DNA of 64,000 nucleotides from contig OZ035962.1 of NCBI GenBank assembly GCA_964034945.1, positions 25,293,030-25,357,029 of the forward strand, in the 5' to 3' direction. The DNA is from Chrysopilus asiliformis. Taxonomy: Eukaryota; Arthropoda; Insecta; Diptera; Rhagionidae. A program made the position numbers and the translations under genes. Positions 1 to 11,006 of this stretch are shown here, in pieces; within the stretch, counting starts at the first letter, position 1; each line of letters opens with the position of its first letter. The notes beneath the pieces were generated by a model that did no database searches, was not told where the DNA came from, and saw nothing but the letters and a program-made list of their open reading frames with translations.

Positions 1-806
1 ATCCGGAAATGGTTTCTCATTTTTTTTAGAGGCCAAGCGTATAAATATAGAGAGACTGTCATTGAAGATAACGTCGATATATGCGGATACACGTCTCCGT
101 AGAGCCGTTGGCGTCGTCGCCTGCGCCAAGTCTGTATAAACACTCACTTAGTATAAAAACATATGCAGACTTTCCAGATACGATAGTACTGTTTCGATTA
201 ACCAGTCTTGAGTGGTTGGCATTCAACATTTCAGTCTGTATGACACCATTTATCTTTTCCGTTTGTTGGAAATCTGGTCGGTTTTCGTATTATTGTTAAG
301 AAGTCACGAGGGAAGGTGGTCAATAAATAGATTGCTATAACGGTTTCCAATCATATTTCCAGCAACATTTAACATTTCGGTGATATTGTATTTTTACTTT
401 CCTCTTTTATAGAAGGAAAGTATTGTTTCTTCTATAGACGCTGACCGATTTGAGAACGGGGACAGATAGAAAATTTCTGGTCAATTCGAAATCCGTTTCA
501 GGCAAAATCATGAGGATGTCCGTGTATCTGTCTGTCGGTTGTTCTACTCAGAACAACCCCACAAAATATGTGCCTTTTCGTAACCCTGTCTACCCATCGC
601 AATTTTTTCGCCATTTTTTAGTCACATGATTTTTTGTCATGAGATTTAATACCGTCAACCACCCATGAAGTAGTTTCTGGATAGCCCCTAAGGCATTCAT
701 AAACATTCTGAGGGCTTCGCTTGTATGTTCGTTATATCAGAACAATTTTTGAAAAAAAAACTTGAAATGAGACCTCAAAAATTTGAAAAATGTTCGTTAT
801 ATTATG
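1..806. other. Intergenic DNA with a hairpin-led repeat remnant
   Basis: No coding region supported. At about 395-421 there is an imperfect hairpin (CTTTCCTC / GAAGGAAAG), followed by text typical of dispersed insect repeats, including a GTATCTGTCTGTCGG stretch near 524. The piece resembles the octamer-bearing repeat family described at 52944-53812, but is too diverged to be certain. Confidence 0.35.
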
Positions 807-1460
807 TAGGGTGACCTTTTTTTCAGGTAATCGGTGACAAGGTGAGGGGGGCGGGGGTCTGTAAGATTATGACATAAACAAAATATCAACGAAATAGCAA
901 ATTTTAAGAATTTTTATAGAAAAAACTTGATTTGGACGAAACCAACGGGAAGAAAATTAAAAAATATGCGCCGCAAGCGAAATATTTTAAACGGAATGCG
1001 ATGTAATGATTTAAAATTCATTTTTTCACCCTCCTTCTTACGTTCCAACAACAGAAATTGCAAAAATACCAATAAAGAGGCAAAATGTTTTGAGATACAT
1101 GCGCGCTTTCTGGAAAGTCGTTGAAAAAATGTGCCGCATGCAAAAAAATTCTATTTACGGTAACTCCCAGCCGAAGTAAAGCATTTTTTGCATTTTTAGT
1201 GATGGTTTTTTCTAGGGTCTTATAAATTTTAACAGCCCTATTCTGGGCACTTTCAGTTACCCATGACTAGTCGCTACTCGGTAATAAGAACCTCAAATTC
1301 TATGGATTGGCGGACCTGTGAGTTAAGTGTCACAACGCCAGAAAAAGCTGTGAATTCAAAATTTCCGGAACAAAAGTTTAATAAATTTAGTCTCTGAGAT
1401 GCCGCGAGAACATGCATAAATTTGGGACTGCCCCGGTCGTTCAGGTATGCTCACCCTACT
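807..1460 (-). mobile_element. AGGGTGACCA-end element, near full length
   Basis: The left end reads GTAGGGTGACC and the right end GCTCACCCTAC, giving terminal inverted repeats of about 10 bp around an interior of about 650 bp. Inside are the diagnostic marks of the family: a G-rich run (GGTGAGGGGGGCGGGGG) near 840, diverged cores TGCGCCGCAAGC (about 967) and TGCCGCATGC (about 1132), and a right section related to CCGGGAC/ATGCCTAAATCC. Both ends carry TA, so TA could be the target site as in Tc1/mariner-type elements, but a palindromic end makes this ambiguous. No transposase is encoded. Confidence 0.6.
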
Positions 1461-4280
1461 CTAGTCATAAGCGACATGGCAACAAAAGTTTAAAAAGATT
1501 TTTTAAAATTTCGATTGCATGATTTTCTATAAAAAATAGGACATTTTAGTTGTTAAAAATTCACTCAAAACGTGGACACTTTCCAACTTCAAACAATTTT
1601 AAACAATCTTAACCAAACTAACCACAAATAAAGTGAAAATATTTTTCCTCCAACTGTCTTACAGTTCAAAAGTGTTTCTTCCAAATTGGCAGCTGAATCT
1701 CATGAGGACTTTTTCCTGCAATCACATTTCCCATAAACTTGCATGAATAACTTTCTGGGTTAGTCTTTTGACTTCATAAATATTTTCGACTTTTCCATAC
1801 CATGAAAATTTATAGTTTTCTTCCCTTAGACCAGCATAACCCAGCGATAACTTTAAATTCAGATTTAAAATTTAAATTGAACTCAACTATTCATGAATGC
1901 AGTGCATAACATAAAAATCACCATGGGTCTTGCCTGTAAATGTTTTAAGAAATTAGAATAAAATCGCATATTGTACTTCGAAATATTGCATTTAAGAATT
2001 TCACACGAAATGACTTTTCTTCAGTGTCGGAATATTAAAATAAATAGCAAAAAATTCTCTAGAAATTTAAGATTACGACATCTGAAAACTTGGGAACATT
2101 TGTTGAAATCCACGGGAAACCGCACAGGATGGAAAACATGCAAAGGTCTTTTAGATATATCTGCCCAACGAACAACACACCAACAGATATGCCCGACCTT
2201 GTTTGCATTCTATTGTCCCTGCAGATGGAAATTTATAACCGAAAATCTTGTATCAAGGACTGGGAATCTCATGTACGCGCCCAAGTAGCCAATTTTGAAG
2301 GTCATGGGCGGGGAAAATGCCATTAAATGGTTTGAAAAATCGAGCCTTTTATAAAATATATAATGTCAATTTTTACCCCCACCCCCTTCCCTCCTTTCCG
2401 GTTGACAGGTTTCTGAGATTCGTTTTCCACCATTTTTTTTTTGAATTTTATCGTTCTAAAACTACGATCCTCTCAAGGGTAGCAAAGCCGACCCATTTTT
2501 TCTGATTTCTTTGGACTTTAAACTAAAGCATATTTTAAGTTATGGTGAATTCTAACATCCGCCCTGATCCGCATATAGTAGCTGCTGTTTTACAAGAATT
2601 GCAAACCCCGGATTTTGTGAGGTTCTGCTGGTACCTGACAAAATATTTGTGAGGTTCTGCTGGTACCTGACAAAATACAGGGTTTTATAATATTATAGCC
2701 CGATAATATCGTCACGAAACCCTCCATATTCGGAAGCGTTTTTTTTCGTCATTTTTTCGACACATTTTTACACGAATTCGATTCTTATGCATGGAAAAAC
2801 TATGCGAAATCACATACTTTTGCATTTTTTTCGAAAAATTGCGGAAAAGTTGATGTTTTTGGATGAGGAAAGTTGAAAAATTGTTGTAGAAAAAATTATC
2901 CGCCGGTTTAGCAGGACTTTGAAAACCGTCGACCTTTTGCTGCTATGGCGAAAAAGTTTTGTTTCCGCGCCCGCCCTGTTCCACATCCCATACCATTTTA
3001 CAACACACCTCTTGCAGTTTTCATTATGCTCTACTGCAGAATTCATCTCGCTATTCCTTATGCCAGTTTTTTTTCTGAATTTCTTTCAAAGCCTAGTTTC
3101 TGTGTGATTCTTATATATGGAGTCATCCTTGCGAGAGTCATAAATTTGTTTTTCTGGAATTTATGAGCTGTAAAGATGCGCGTCTCACCTCGCTTCAGCG
3201 AACACTAAAAGAAGCTGAACCTCTGGGAACCGGGATGGTGTTCGTTTATCATAATTCCCTCTGCTGGTTTGCAATGGAACCGACAAGCAGCAAACAAACT
3301 TTAGGAGCGAATGCCGACGTTTATTCATTTCAACGCTTCCAGACGAGATTATCAGAGAAAAATTTATGACAGAAAATATCAACACATACGACGATTATCA
3401 TCAGTTTTCCTTTTAATCGTAAATGGAAACTTTGAACTCTGTGTGCACTTGAAGATACAGAAAAATACACAAAAATATGGGAAAATCTGTCCAAAGTGCA
3501 AAGAAATAATTTCAGAACAAGAAATTGATTGCGGAAAGTTCCACTCAATGTTATATCCAACCTTTTCCAATCGATCAACACTCAAGTTTTCTTTTACAGA
3601 AGAATTTTAGACAAATGAAAAGTTCCTTTTCTATCAATGGCACTGCTCTGTGAAGTTAATCGTTTTAAGTGCATAAAGTTTTGTTAAAGTTTTGCAAATA
3701 AATCGCAACAACTTTTGAAAAAGTCAAGAAATTTCTTTGTACCATTAAAAATCGTGTTTTTTTTTTAAAGTGAGTTCGATTTGAAGAATGTTTTCCATCA
3801 TAAAGAAGTCTTATATTTTTCCTCAAAGCTCTGGAGGTGGAGGAAGGTTCAGGGGATATCGTGGATAGATGGTTTGCAAGAGCTACGTATCCACACATCA
3901 AATATGTTTGAGTCAAACGACAGTTCACACACCATAATATTGTGCATAGAATCAAAAGGATTGTCGACGTCTGTATAAAATCAACAAAGGTTTCCATACT
4001 TTATGTTGGTGGATTCAGGCACACATACCTGCCATAAATTTTAAGCGATAGAATTAAATACTTATGAATAATACATCATGACTGTCGGGTACATTATTCG
4101 TCTATCAAAACCAATAAAGATGTCGTTTGAGACCAAAAAGAAAGCGGTTTCATCTGATTTTGTGTATTAGATTCTCAGTGGAAAATTGATCTTATATATA
4201 AAATCCTAAAGTCATTTTTTGTAAAATCGAAAATAACATTACATACGTCGTATCGGCAAGCAGATTTCGAACATATGTTT
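1461..4280. other. Intergenic, AT-rich, no gene recognised
   Basis: Several overlapping open frames near 2800-3600 have shadows on both strands and no recognisable domain, so I do not call genes. A perfect 32-bp tandem duplication lies at 2614-2677. Confidence 0.5.
2614..2677. repeat. Perfect two-copy 32-bp tandem duplication
   Basis: The unit beginning TTTGTGAGGTTCTGCTGG and ending GACAAAATA occupies 2614-2645 and is repeated without a mismatch at 2646-2677. Identity in otherwise diverged DNA suggests a recent duplication. Confidence 0.85.
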
Positions 4281-4560
4281 TTAGTAATGAGGGTTCCTTT
4301 CACATCCTAACCCCTCCTCTGCTGTCTCCACAACCGTTGGAGCGATGTTGACGCGTTTTGCAACATTGCGTAGGCCATCACCCAAGCAAATTTTTCGCCC
4401 ACTCAAGCCGACCTTATACTTTGCCTGTAAACCCCTCTCCTGCCATCTGCTCAACCGTTGAAGGTCTTTTGACGCAATTCGCAGCACAGCGTAGTTCACG
4501 TCGAGAGGAAAGCTTTCGCCCAATCAGGTAAACCTCAATCCTTGTCTTTAAAACCACTCT
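4281..4560. repeat. Degenerate tandem monomers of about 120 bp
   Basis: Two adjacent monomers share CTCTCCTGCCATCTGCTCAA-type, CAACCGTTG, TTGACGC and CGCCCA(A/C)TCA blocks. CGCCC recurs at 4396 and 4517, a period of about 121 bp. Two more monomers of the same family lie at about 5670-5870. Clustered copies suggest a small satellite broken up by later insertions. Confidence 0.6.
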
Positions 4561-4662
4561 ATATATATATGTGTGTGTGTATGTACGTGAAAAAATAAAA
4601 AGGACCTGAAGGGGGAGGACACATTTTTGTTGAAAATAATTTATTATCCTTGTCATACGTTT

Positions 4663-4837
4663 AATGAAATGACTTGTAGTGGAGTATGTTGAAATTTAAA
4701 GTGAAATCCTGGCGATTATATGAATTAAAGACATTTGAAAGACCCCCCCCCCCCCCCCCCCCCCTCTGTCTTTAATTCATATAATCGCCAGAATTTCACT
4801 TTATATTTCAACATATTCCACTACAATTCATTTTATT
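4663..4837. mobile_element. Foldback element with 70-bp arms and a C22 loop
   Basis: The left arm (4663-4732, ending GAATTAAAGAC) is the reverse complement of the right arm (4768-4837, starting GTCTTTAATTC) with only a few mismatches. The 35-base spacer contains a run of 22 C (4743-4764). A miniature inverted-repeat element, or a recent palindromic duplication, would both fit. It lies between the two clusters of 120-bp monomers. Confidence 0.75.
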
Positions 4838-5324
4838 AATTTTCCAACTACCAAAGGCCCGCCGTTTGTCTATTTTCCCATTTTCCTCTCACGTTTATCA
4901 CAGTTGTTTTTTTTCTAGGCAATACAAGACACGTTTTAGCACTTAATCCATTGACATTTTGTCATTTGAAGCGATATATATAATTCCTCTCAGCTATTAC
5001 TAACGCATGTCACAACCCCAGAAAATTCGGAAAATGTTGGACACGAAATTCATGTGCCATGACGACCACGGTCATTTCCTTCCGCCCCGTGGAAAAGAAG
5101 AAATCAACCAACCAAGGAAAAACATTCTTTGTTGACATCTGTTTTCCACCCCCAATAGCGGTTGTTCCATTTTTTTTAACATAATAACTTTGTTCCTATT
5201 TTCATCTTCTCTGAATTTATTCAAAGCACAAATTAGGAGTTATTTTCATATTTTTTCTTTTACGATATCATGGAATTCAGGAGGAGAGAAATTGAATTGG
5301 ATTTATTCTGTTCTACTGTGGCTA

Positions 5325-6060
5325 GGGTGATCACATGTCCCAGATTGGCCGGAACAGTCCTGGATTTAAGCATTATTGTCGCGGCGTCTCGGAACTAAAC
5401 TTTTGTCCCGGAACTATGCAGTCGAGAGTTGTGATTCCTTAATCACAAAAAAAAAATTACCTCGAAACCAAAAAATGTTCGCCTGCGGCGCAGTTTACTC
5501 GGTAATAACTATATATGGCGCATATTTCTTAAAAAAGATTCGCCTGCGGCGCATTTTATGAAATGATTTTCAACAGTGGAATGTTTGTTTCTAAAAGTTT
5601 TGCCTGTTGCGCAATTTTTGTCGTATCTAAGAACTGTGAAACACCCATAACACATTTTATTTCATTTCCCCACTCAAGTCGACTTCATCTCTTGCCTCTC
5701 CAGTCGTTGAAACTTTTTTGACACGGTTTACACCAGTGAGTAGATCATCTAGAAAGGAGAGTTTTCGCCCAATCAGGTCAACCTCACCCCTTGCCTGTAA
5801 AATCCCTCTCCTGCTACCTTCTTAACCGTTAGAGCAATTTTGGCGCAGTTTGCACTACACATGGCACCTTTTTCTATAAAAAATGTTCGCCTGCGGCGCA
5901 TTTTATGAAATAATTTTCAATAGTGGAATGCTTGTTTCTAAAAGTTTCGCCTGCGGTTTGTTTCTAAAATTTTTACCACTCATAACACATTTTATTTCCT
6001 TAGCACAAGCCATAAAGGCTTAGGTTGATTATCAGCAAAAAAAAATATGGTCACCTTAAC
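5325..6060 (+). mobile_element. AGGGTGACCA-end family, interrupted by 120-bp monomers
   Basis: Begins TAGGGTGATCACATG with CCCGG-type repeats, then GAACTAAACTTTTGTCCCGG and cores GCCTGCGGCGCA near 5483 and 5540. At about 5670-5870 there is a block of the 120-bp tandem monomers (CGCCCAATCAGG, CCTCTCCTGC, AACCGTTAGAG). The family text then resumes with GCCTGCGGCGCA near 5889. The order suggests that monomers were inserted into, or duplicated within, an element copy. Confidence 0.55.
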
Positions 6061-8854
6061 TAAGGCTAGATTGATCTCATGTTTTTATTTTATTTTTTCA
6101 GATAGAATTAAAGTAAATGGATTTTCCTTTATTTTATGAAAGTCATTTTCTTATCCATTATTCACCCACTGATTGCATTTATAAAAAAAAATCTAATTCA
6201 TAGCGATTCGAAAGTGATTTCAAACTGCTTGATTATGAACTGTTGGCCGTTTAATGAAATCAATTTCAAATAATTATTGTAAAAACATATTCGTATATTC
6301 GTATATTCGTATATTCGTAATGTATACATAATTCATAATATAATTAATTACAAATTACGACGTCAGCGTCAGTGAACGTCTGCCCCAATAGAGCATAGCA
6401 TAAACATTGATTAGTGGTCAGTTACGTAAATTATATAAAACAAAATCACTTTATTATAACATTCAAATAGCACACCATTGTACACAATGCACATATGAAT
6501 ATGAGCATTTATACAATACGATTTAAAACAGTTGAAATATTTTTATTATGGTCGTTACGATATTAAAACTCTAATCGTATGGCAATGGGACTATCTTTTG
6601 GTGTAATCAGAAATGGTTTTCCTATTAGATAAAACTTTTGCATAAAATGTGATGCAACTTGAAGGTCTGTTTTATATAATTCGTTGATTACCTATTTTCA
6701 TTTTAATTGACTTTATTCGTTTAATTGTATTTCGTCATAGTTCTGTGGCAGAATTATTCTGTGGATTGGTATGTCGAAAGCGCAAAATCGTAACGATTTC
6801 ATTTAAATAGTTTGTATATTTATAGTTTGTATAAAGTTATAAAATGTTTATAACTCTTTTATAGTGGGCTGCCTATAAAACATGGTTCACTTTTATGGGT
6901 GAGGGAGAAGGGTCTGCAGTAATCTGGCGGTGGTACTCAACTACACACAAAAAAACGTGCAAAAATCTTGATGAAGGGAGGGGGGTTATGAACGAAATAT
7001 TTTTATCACGCTTTCATTTTTGATACACAACGGCCAAAAATTTGTTTTTCCTTTTTAGTAAATTTTTTTTCAATAAAAGCTTTGTTTGAAACACTTTTTT
7101 GTTTTTGGTCCTGATTTTTCACAGCCAAATTAATAAATAAAAAATGGAGAGGATTTATCGTACCCCAACTTGAATAAAATTCTATATAACTACCAAAAAA
7201 ACGCTCACAATTTCTAATAAACGCCCACACGGCTGTGGAATCGGAGTCGTAGTCGACAAATTGGAGGTTGAGCTTCTAGTCCAAAATATAGTTTTTTTTT
7301 TTCAAATCTGCTATCAATTAAAATTGATGCGATTTTTTGCTGCAAAGAAAAACCTTTTAGATTTCCTTTACCTTAAAGTAGAAGAAAAACTTCCAATATT
7401 TGACCGAAAACTTTCGCTTCGTATAACACCCCCACGAAACTGTCTAAAGCTTTTTAAGAATTCGCTTATTTAAATCTTATTAATTCATCATATTTTTGTA
7501 TTAATATTGGAATACTACTAGAATTTAATACGTGATAAAATTTCCCATTTTATTTTCAATTTTCTCCTGTTATTTTTCCAGGCAAAGAAAATTCTATACC
7601 GAAACGGAACATTCGCATAGATCTGAATTCCAATGAAAATAGATTAATGTTTGAATTTAAATCTGAATTCGATTTACACCATTTTCTACTTAAATTAAAT
7701 ACAATTTCCCGAACCTTCTCAATATAAAATTCAATCAAATCGTGTTAAATGCGGGTCGAATTTTCCATTTTTAAGCTCCTTTTTGAAGTTTGCCTATTGC
7801 TGTTTCGAGGGAAATTCTCGATGCTTTTGTGTGAATTTAATATACGAGTAATGCGTAATCATAAATTCATGTGATATTTAGATACAGTTATGTATATGTA
7901 TTTATGTCACAAATATTAAAAATTGAATATTATTCACGCAATATTCAAATAGAAAATGAATCAGCGCCGTTATAACTCACCTGTGGCAAGGTGTATTTCG
8001 GTGGCACGAAGTGGTAGATCGAAATAGAATCCGGTATGACATACAAATGTATCCAGAGTCACTTCTATATATCACAGGTAGATTTATAAAGGTGTTAAAA
8101 TGTCGTCGGCCTTTTCAATGTAACATCATCAGCGAAATGAAAAAAAAACTTCAACGATATAATTTTTGCTAAAGCAAATGGAAAAATGGTGAAAGGATTT
8201 TACATTTTCTTTTTTTTCCCCCATTACATTCCATTTTCACAGCTCCTCTATAAGCTGTATGAAAATATGACGTCTTTGTCACGGTCAAACTTGAAACACG
8301 GGAGAAAATTCTGGAACATTTTCTCGCATTTTCCACCAACGTGTTATGCACAAGGTTTATGCTTTTGTTTCGAGGATGAATTGTAGTGGAAAATAGAATG
8401 ATTCATGGGTTTGAAGCAATTTTGCCCTTTTAAAACGTCGCGAACATTCTCTGGGTAGTAACATTTTCCGAAAAATGAAATTTGACGTGTGAAATATTAT
8501 GTCATTTTGTGGAAATGGATGTTTACCTTCAATATTTATTCATTTCACGATAGTATACACTGTATGTGATGGTCCTGAACTAGGGACTGATATAAATAAC
8601 TTCAGGAGATTTACATACAATTTGCTGAATAAAAAGGTTAATTTTATAGAAAAGAATGTATTTCGGGGGGAAAGCCTTCCTCTAGACGCTCATCGTAAAA
8701 ATGTATTTCACATAAATACATTCATGGCATGGTACACATTTAGCGTATGAGTTTTGTTTCGTACAGGGCATTTGTCTTCTTAAAGGACTCCAGGTGGCAT
8801 GAAAATTTCAGCCAGGTGAATCCAAGATATAAGATGAATGAAGAAGGAAATGTG
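6061..8854. other. Intergenic, AT-rich, no gene recognised
   Basis: Contains an octamer tandem repeat (ATTCGTAT, almost four copies, 6289-6319). Short open frames at 7006-7738 and 8169-8750 show no domain and overlap on opposite strands. Confidence 0.5.
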
Positions 8855-9560
8855 GGAAAGGGCGGGGGGTGGGGGGTATGACTGAAATGTAACACCAACG
8901 AAAATCATGGAAAAACAATGATTTAAATCGAGAACTACTGAAAATTACCTTAACTTTTCTTTCCGTTCCAAAAATAATGTCAACGGAATTTGCTACAACG
9001 GCAATAAAAAGAAATGCGCCGCAGGCCAAATCCTGCAAGTTAATTCGCCTTCTGCCGCAAGCAAAAGAAATGTGATTCACAGCAACCCTCGACCAAAGTA
9101 AGGTAAATAACGAAAAAACAAATTTTATAACCAAAATTTGTAAAAAAAAACTTTAATGAAAACCAAACGATCAAATCCAGGGGAAAAAATTAAAAATATC
9201 CCCCCGATCCAAAATTCTTAAATTCGATGTTTCAAATCAAGAGCTATAAAATCCTCATGTCCTAAGCTACATAATCCAAAATCCCACTTTTCGAGCTTTC
9301 CACGTTCTATAAATAAATCCCGTTCAAATTGTCAAAATAACAATAAAGATAAATACGCCGCAGGCGAAAACTTTTGAAATGCATGTGCCCTAGGTAGCCA
9401 CTTAAAAGTATTGCGGCGTTTCTAGACGTTGGATTGATAGACGATGTCAGCTACAAAAAATTTTAAGTGAATAGATAAACTTTGAAAAAATGCTCCGCAG
9501 GCGAAGAAAACTTCCTTTTGTTGATAAAACAGTTAGGGGGTGTTTCAGGCAAATCTGAAA
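8855..9560 (-). mobile_element. AGGGTGACCA-end family, two partial copies
   Basis: A G-rich run (GGGCGGGGGGTGGGGGG near 8860) is followed by the family order: ACGTTCC-like text, TGCGCCGCAGGC (about 9017) and CTGCCGC (about 9052). A second partial copy at about 9300-9560 has GTTCTATAAATAAATCCCG, then CGCCGCAGGCG near 9357 and CTCCGCAGGCG near 9492. Confidence 0.5.
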
Positions 9561-10577
9561 CCTGCCGACAAAAAAAATATGTGCCCATATGTCGAGCCTA
9601 ACACGAAATAGAAATTTTCACGGTCTCAAACATTGTTTGAAAAACTGCCTTTCTTTAAACTAAAATCTCGCAACAAAAGAGAAAAATATTTTTTTTAAAA
9701 AAAGCGCTATTAAACTAATTCATTTATTTATCGAATGAATAACTGGATTAAAAATAAATGTGTCTCGTCAAACTAAAATGAAATGAAAAGTGCAGTGAAA
9801 ACTCTGCCCATATGATAAATAAGTTTTTCTCATAAACACCAGAAATAGATTCGACTCAGCGCAAATAGTTCTACGAATTGTACAAGTTCGTGTGTGTTTG
9901 TGGGAAACTGAATCTGATTCTGATGACTTGAATCTGTTGTCCATTGCATCATGAGAAAGATTTCTAACCCCGTTTAAATGAGATGTTCCACCCGCGCGAA
10001 ATTCCTAAACCACTACAGAAAATCAAAAAAAAAAACACTTGCGGAAAATTTGGTGACAATCAGAAAAGAAGTGTGAACACCACCATCGTCACGTAGGCAT
10101 TAAAATAGGGAAACGTGGAATATTCAATTTAGCCTTGGATCGGGGGGATGATTCGAATGTTGTTGACACAGGATGTGATTCGCATGAATGTAGAAATATA
10201 AGTCACTCGCTAGTCAACGAAAAGCCAATTGAGTTTGCGTGCTCTCAAAATATGGCAAGGGATGGGAAAGCGTCGAGAAAATTTCTGGTTATGCGGCCGG
10301 CGAATGGTGAGGCGTGTCGATGGGTATCAAAAGAGTTGAGCATAAGTTAATCATGACTTTGCTAAACCACTATCAGTGTTTAGATATTTATGTGGGCAGC
10401 CCGATGCCGGCATTCTTTCGATGAACTGAACAGCACATATGTCGTGTTTGAGGCTATTAATAGCCCACTCTTAGCCTTATCGACCACTATGTTTAAGTGG
10501 AGGTGGATCTACTGGACAAAATAAGATGCGGGCTCTGATCCAGTGCTTATCATATTATCATATTAATATTGCAAATA
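9561..10577. other. Intergenic, no gene recognised
   Basis: Moderately AT-rich and apparently unique. A 71-codon open frame at 10135-10350 has no recognisable feature. Confidence 0.4.
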
Positions 10578-11006
10578 AGGTGACCAAATTTTTTTGTATG
10601 AGTCGGGTGGAAGGCGTAGCGGGTGGCGGGGAGGGGGGCAGGTATAAGAGAATTTTTAATGTTTCGAAAATTTTGAAGGTGATTATATAAAAAGTGTGTT
10701 TTCTGATTTAGGCTTTCAAAACATAACAAAAATGTTCATCGAAGGTCAGAAACCAATATCCCAACATGGTTAGAACTATTACGAACAAATATCCGACTAT
10801 AATTTAATGAAATGCGCCGCAGGCGAATTATTTTAGAGAAAAACGCGCTAAAGATAGTAATTTCTGAGGAATTTCATTTGGTTGTGTTAAGAAATTACAA
10901 CACTAAATTGGATACTTCTGGACACAAGTTTTGATTCCAGGACGTCAGGAAAACATGCCTTAATCCGAGACTTTCGCAGTCATTCCAGGATATCGTATGG
11001 TCACCC
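10578..11006 (-). mobile_element. AGGGTGACCA-end family copy with both ends
   Basis: The left end AAGGTGACCAAATTTTTT and right end CGTATGGTCACCCTAA are inverted repeats over GGTGACCA. Inside are the G-rich run (GGCGGGGAGGGGGGCAGG), the core TGCGCCGCAGGCGA near 10813, and the CCAGGACGTC...ACATGCCTTAATCC section. It is shorter than the copy at 807-1460, so internally deleted. Confidence 0.65.
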
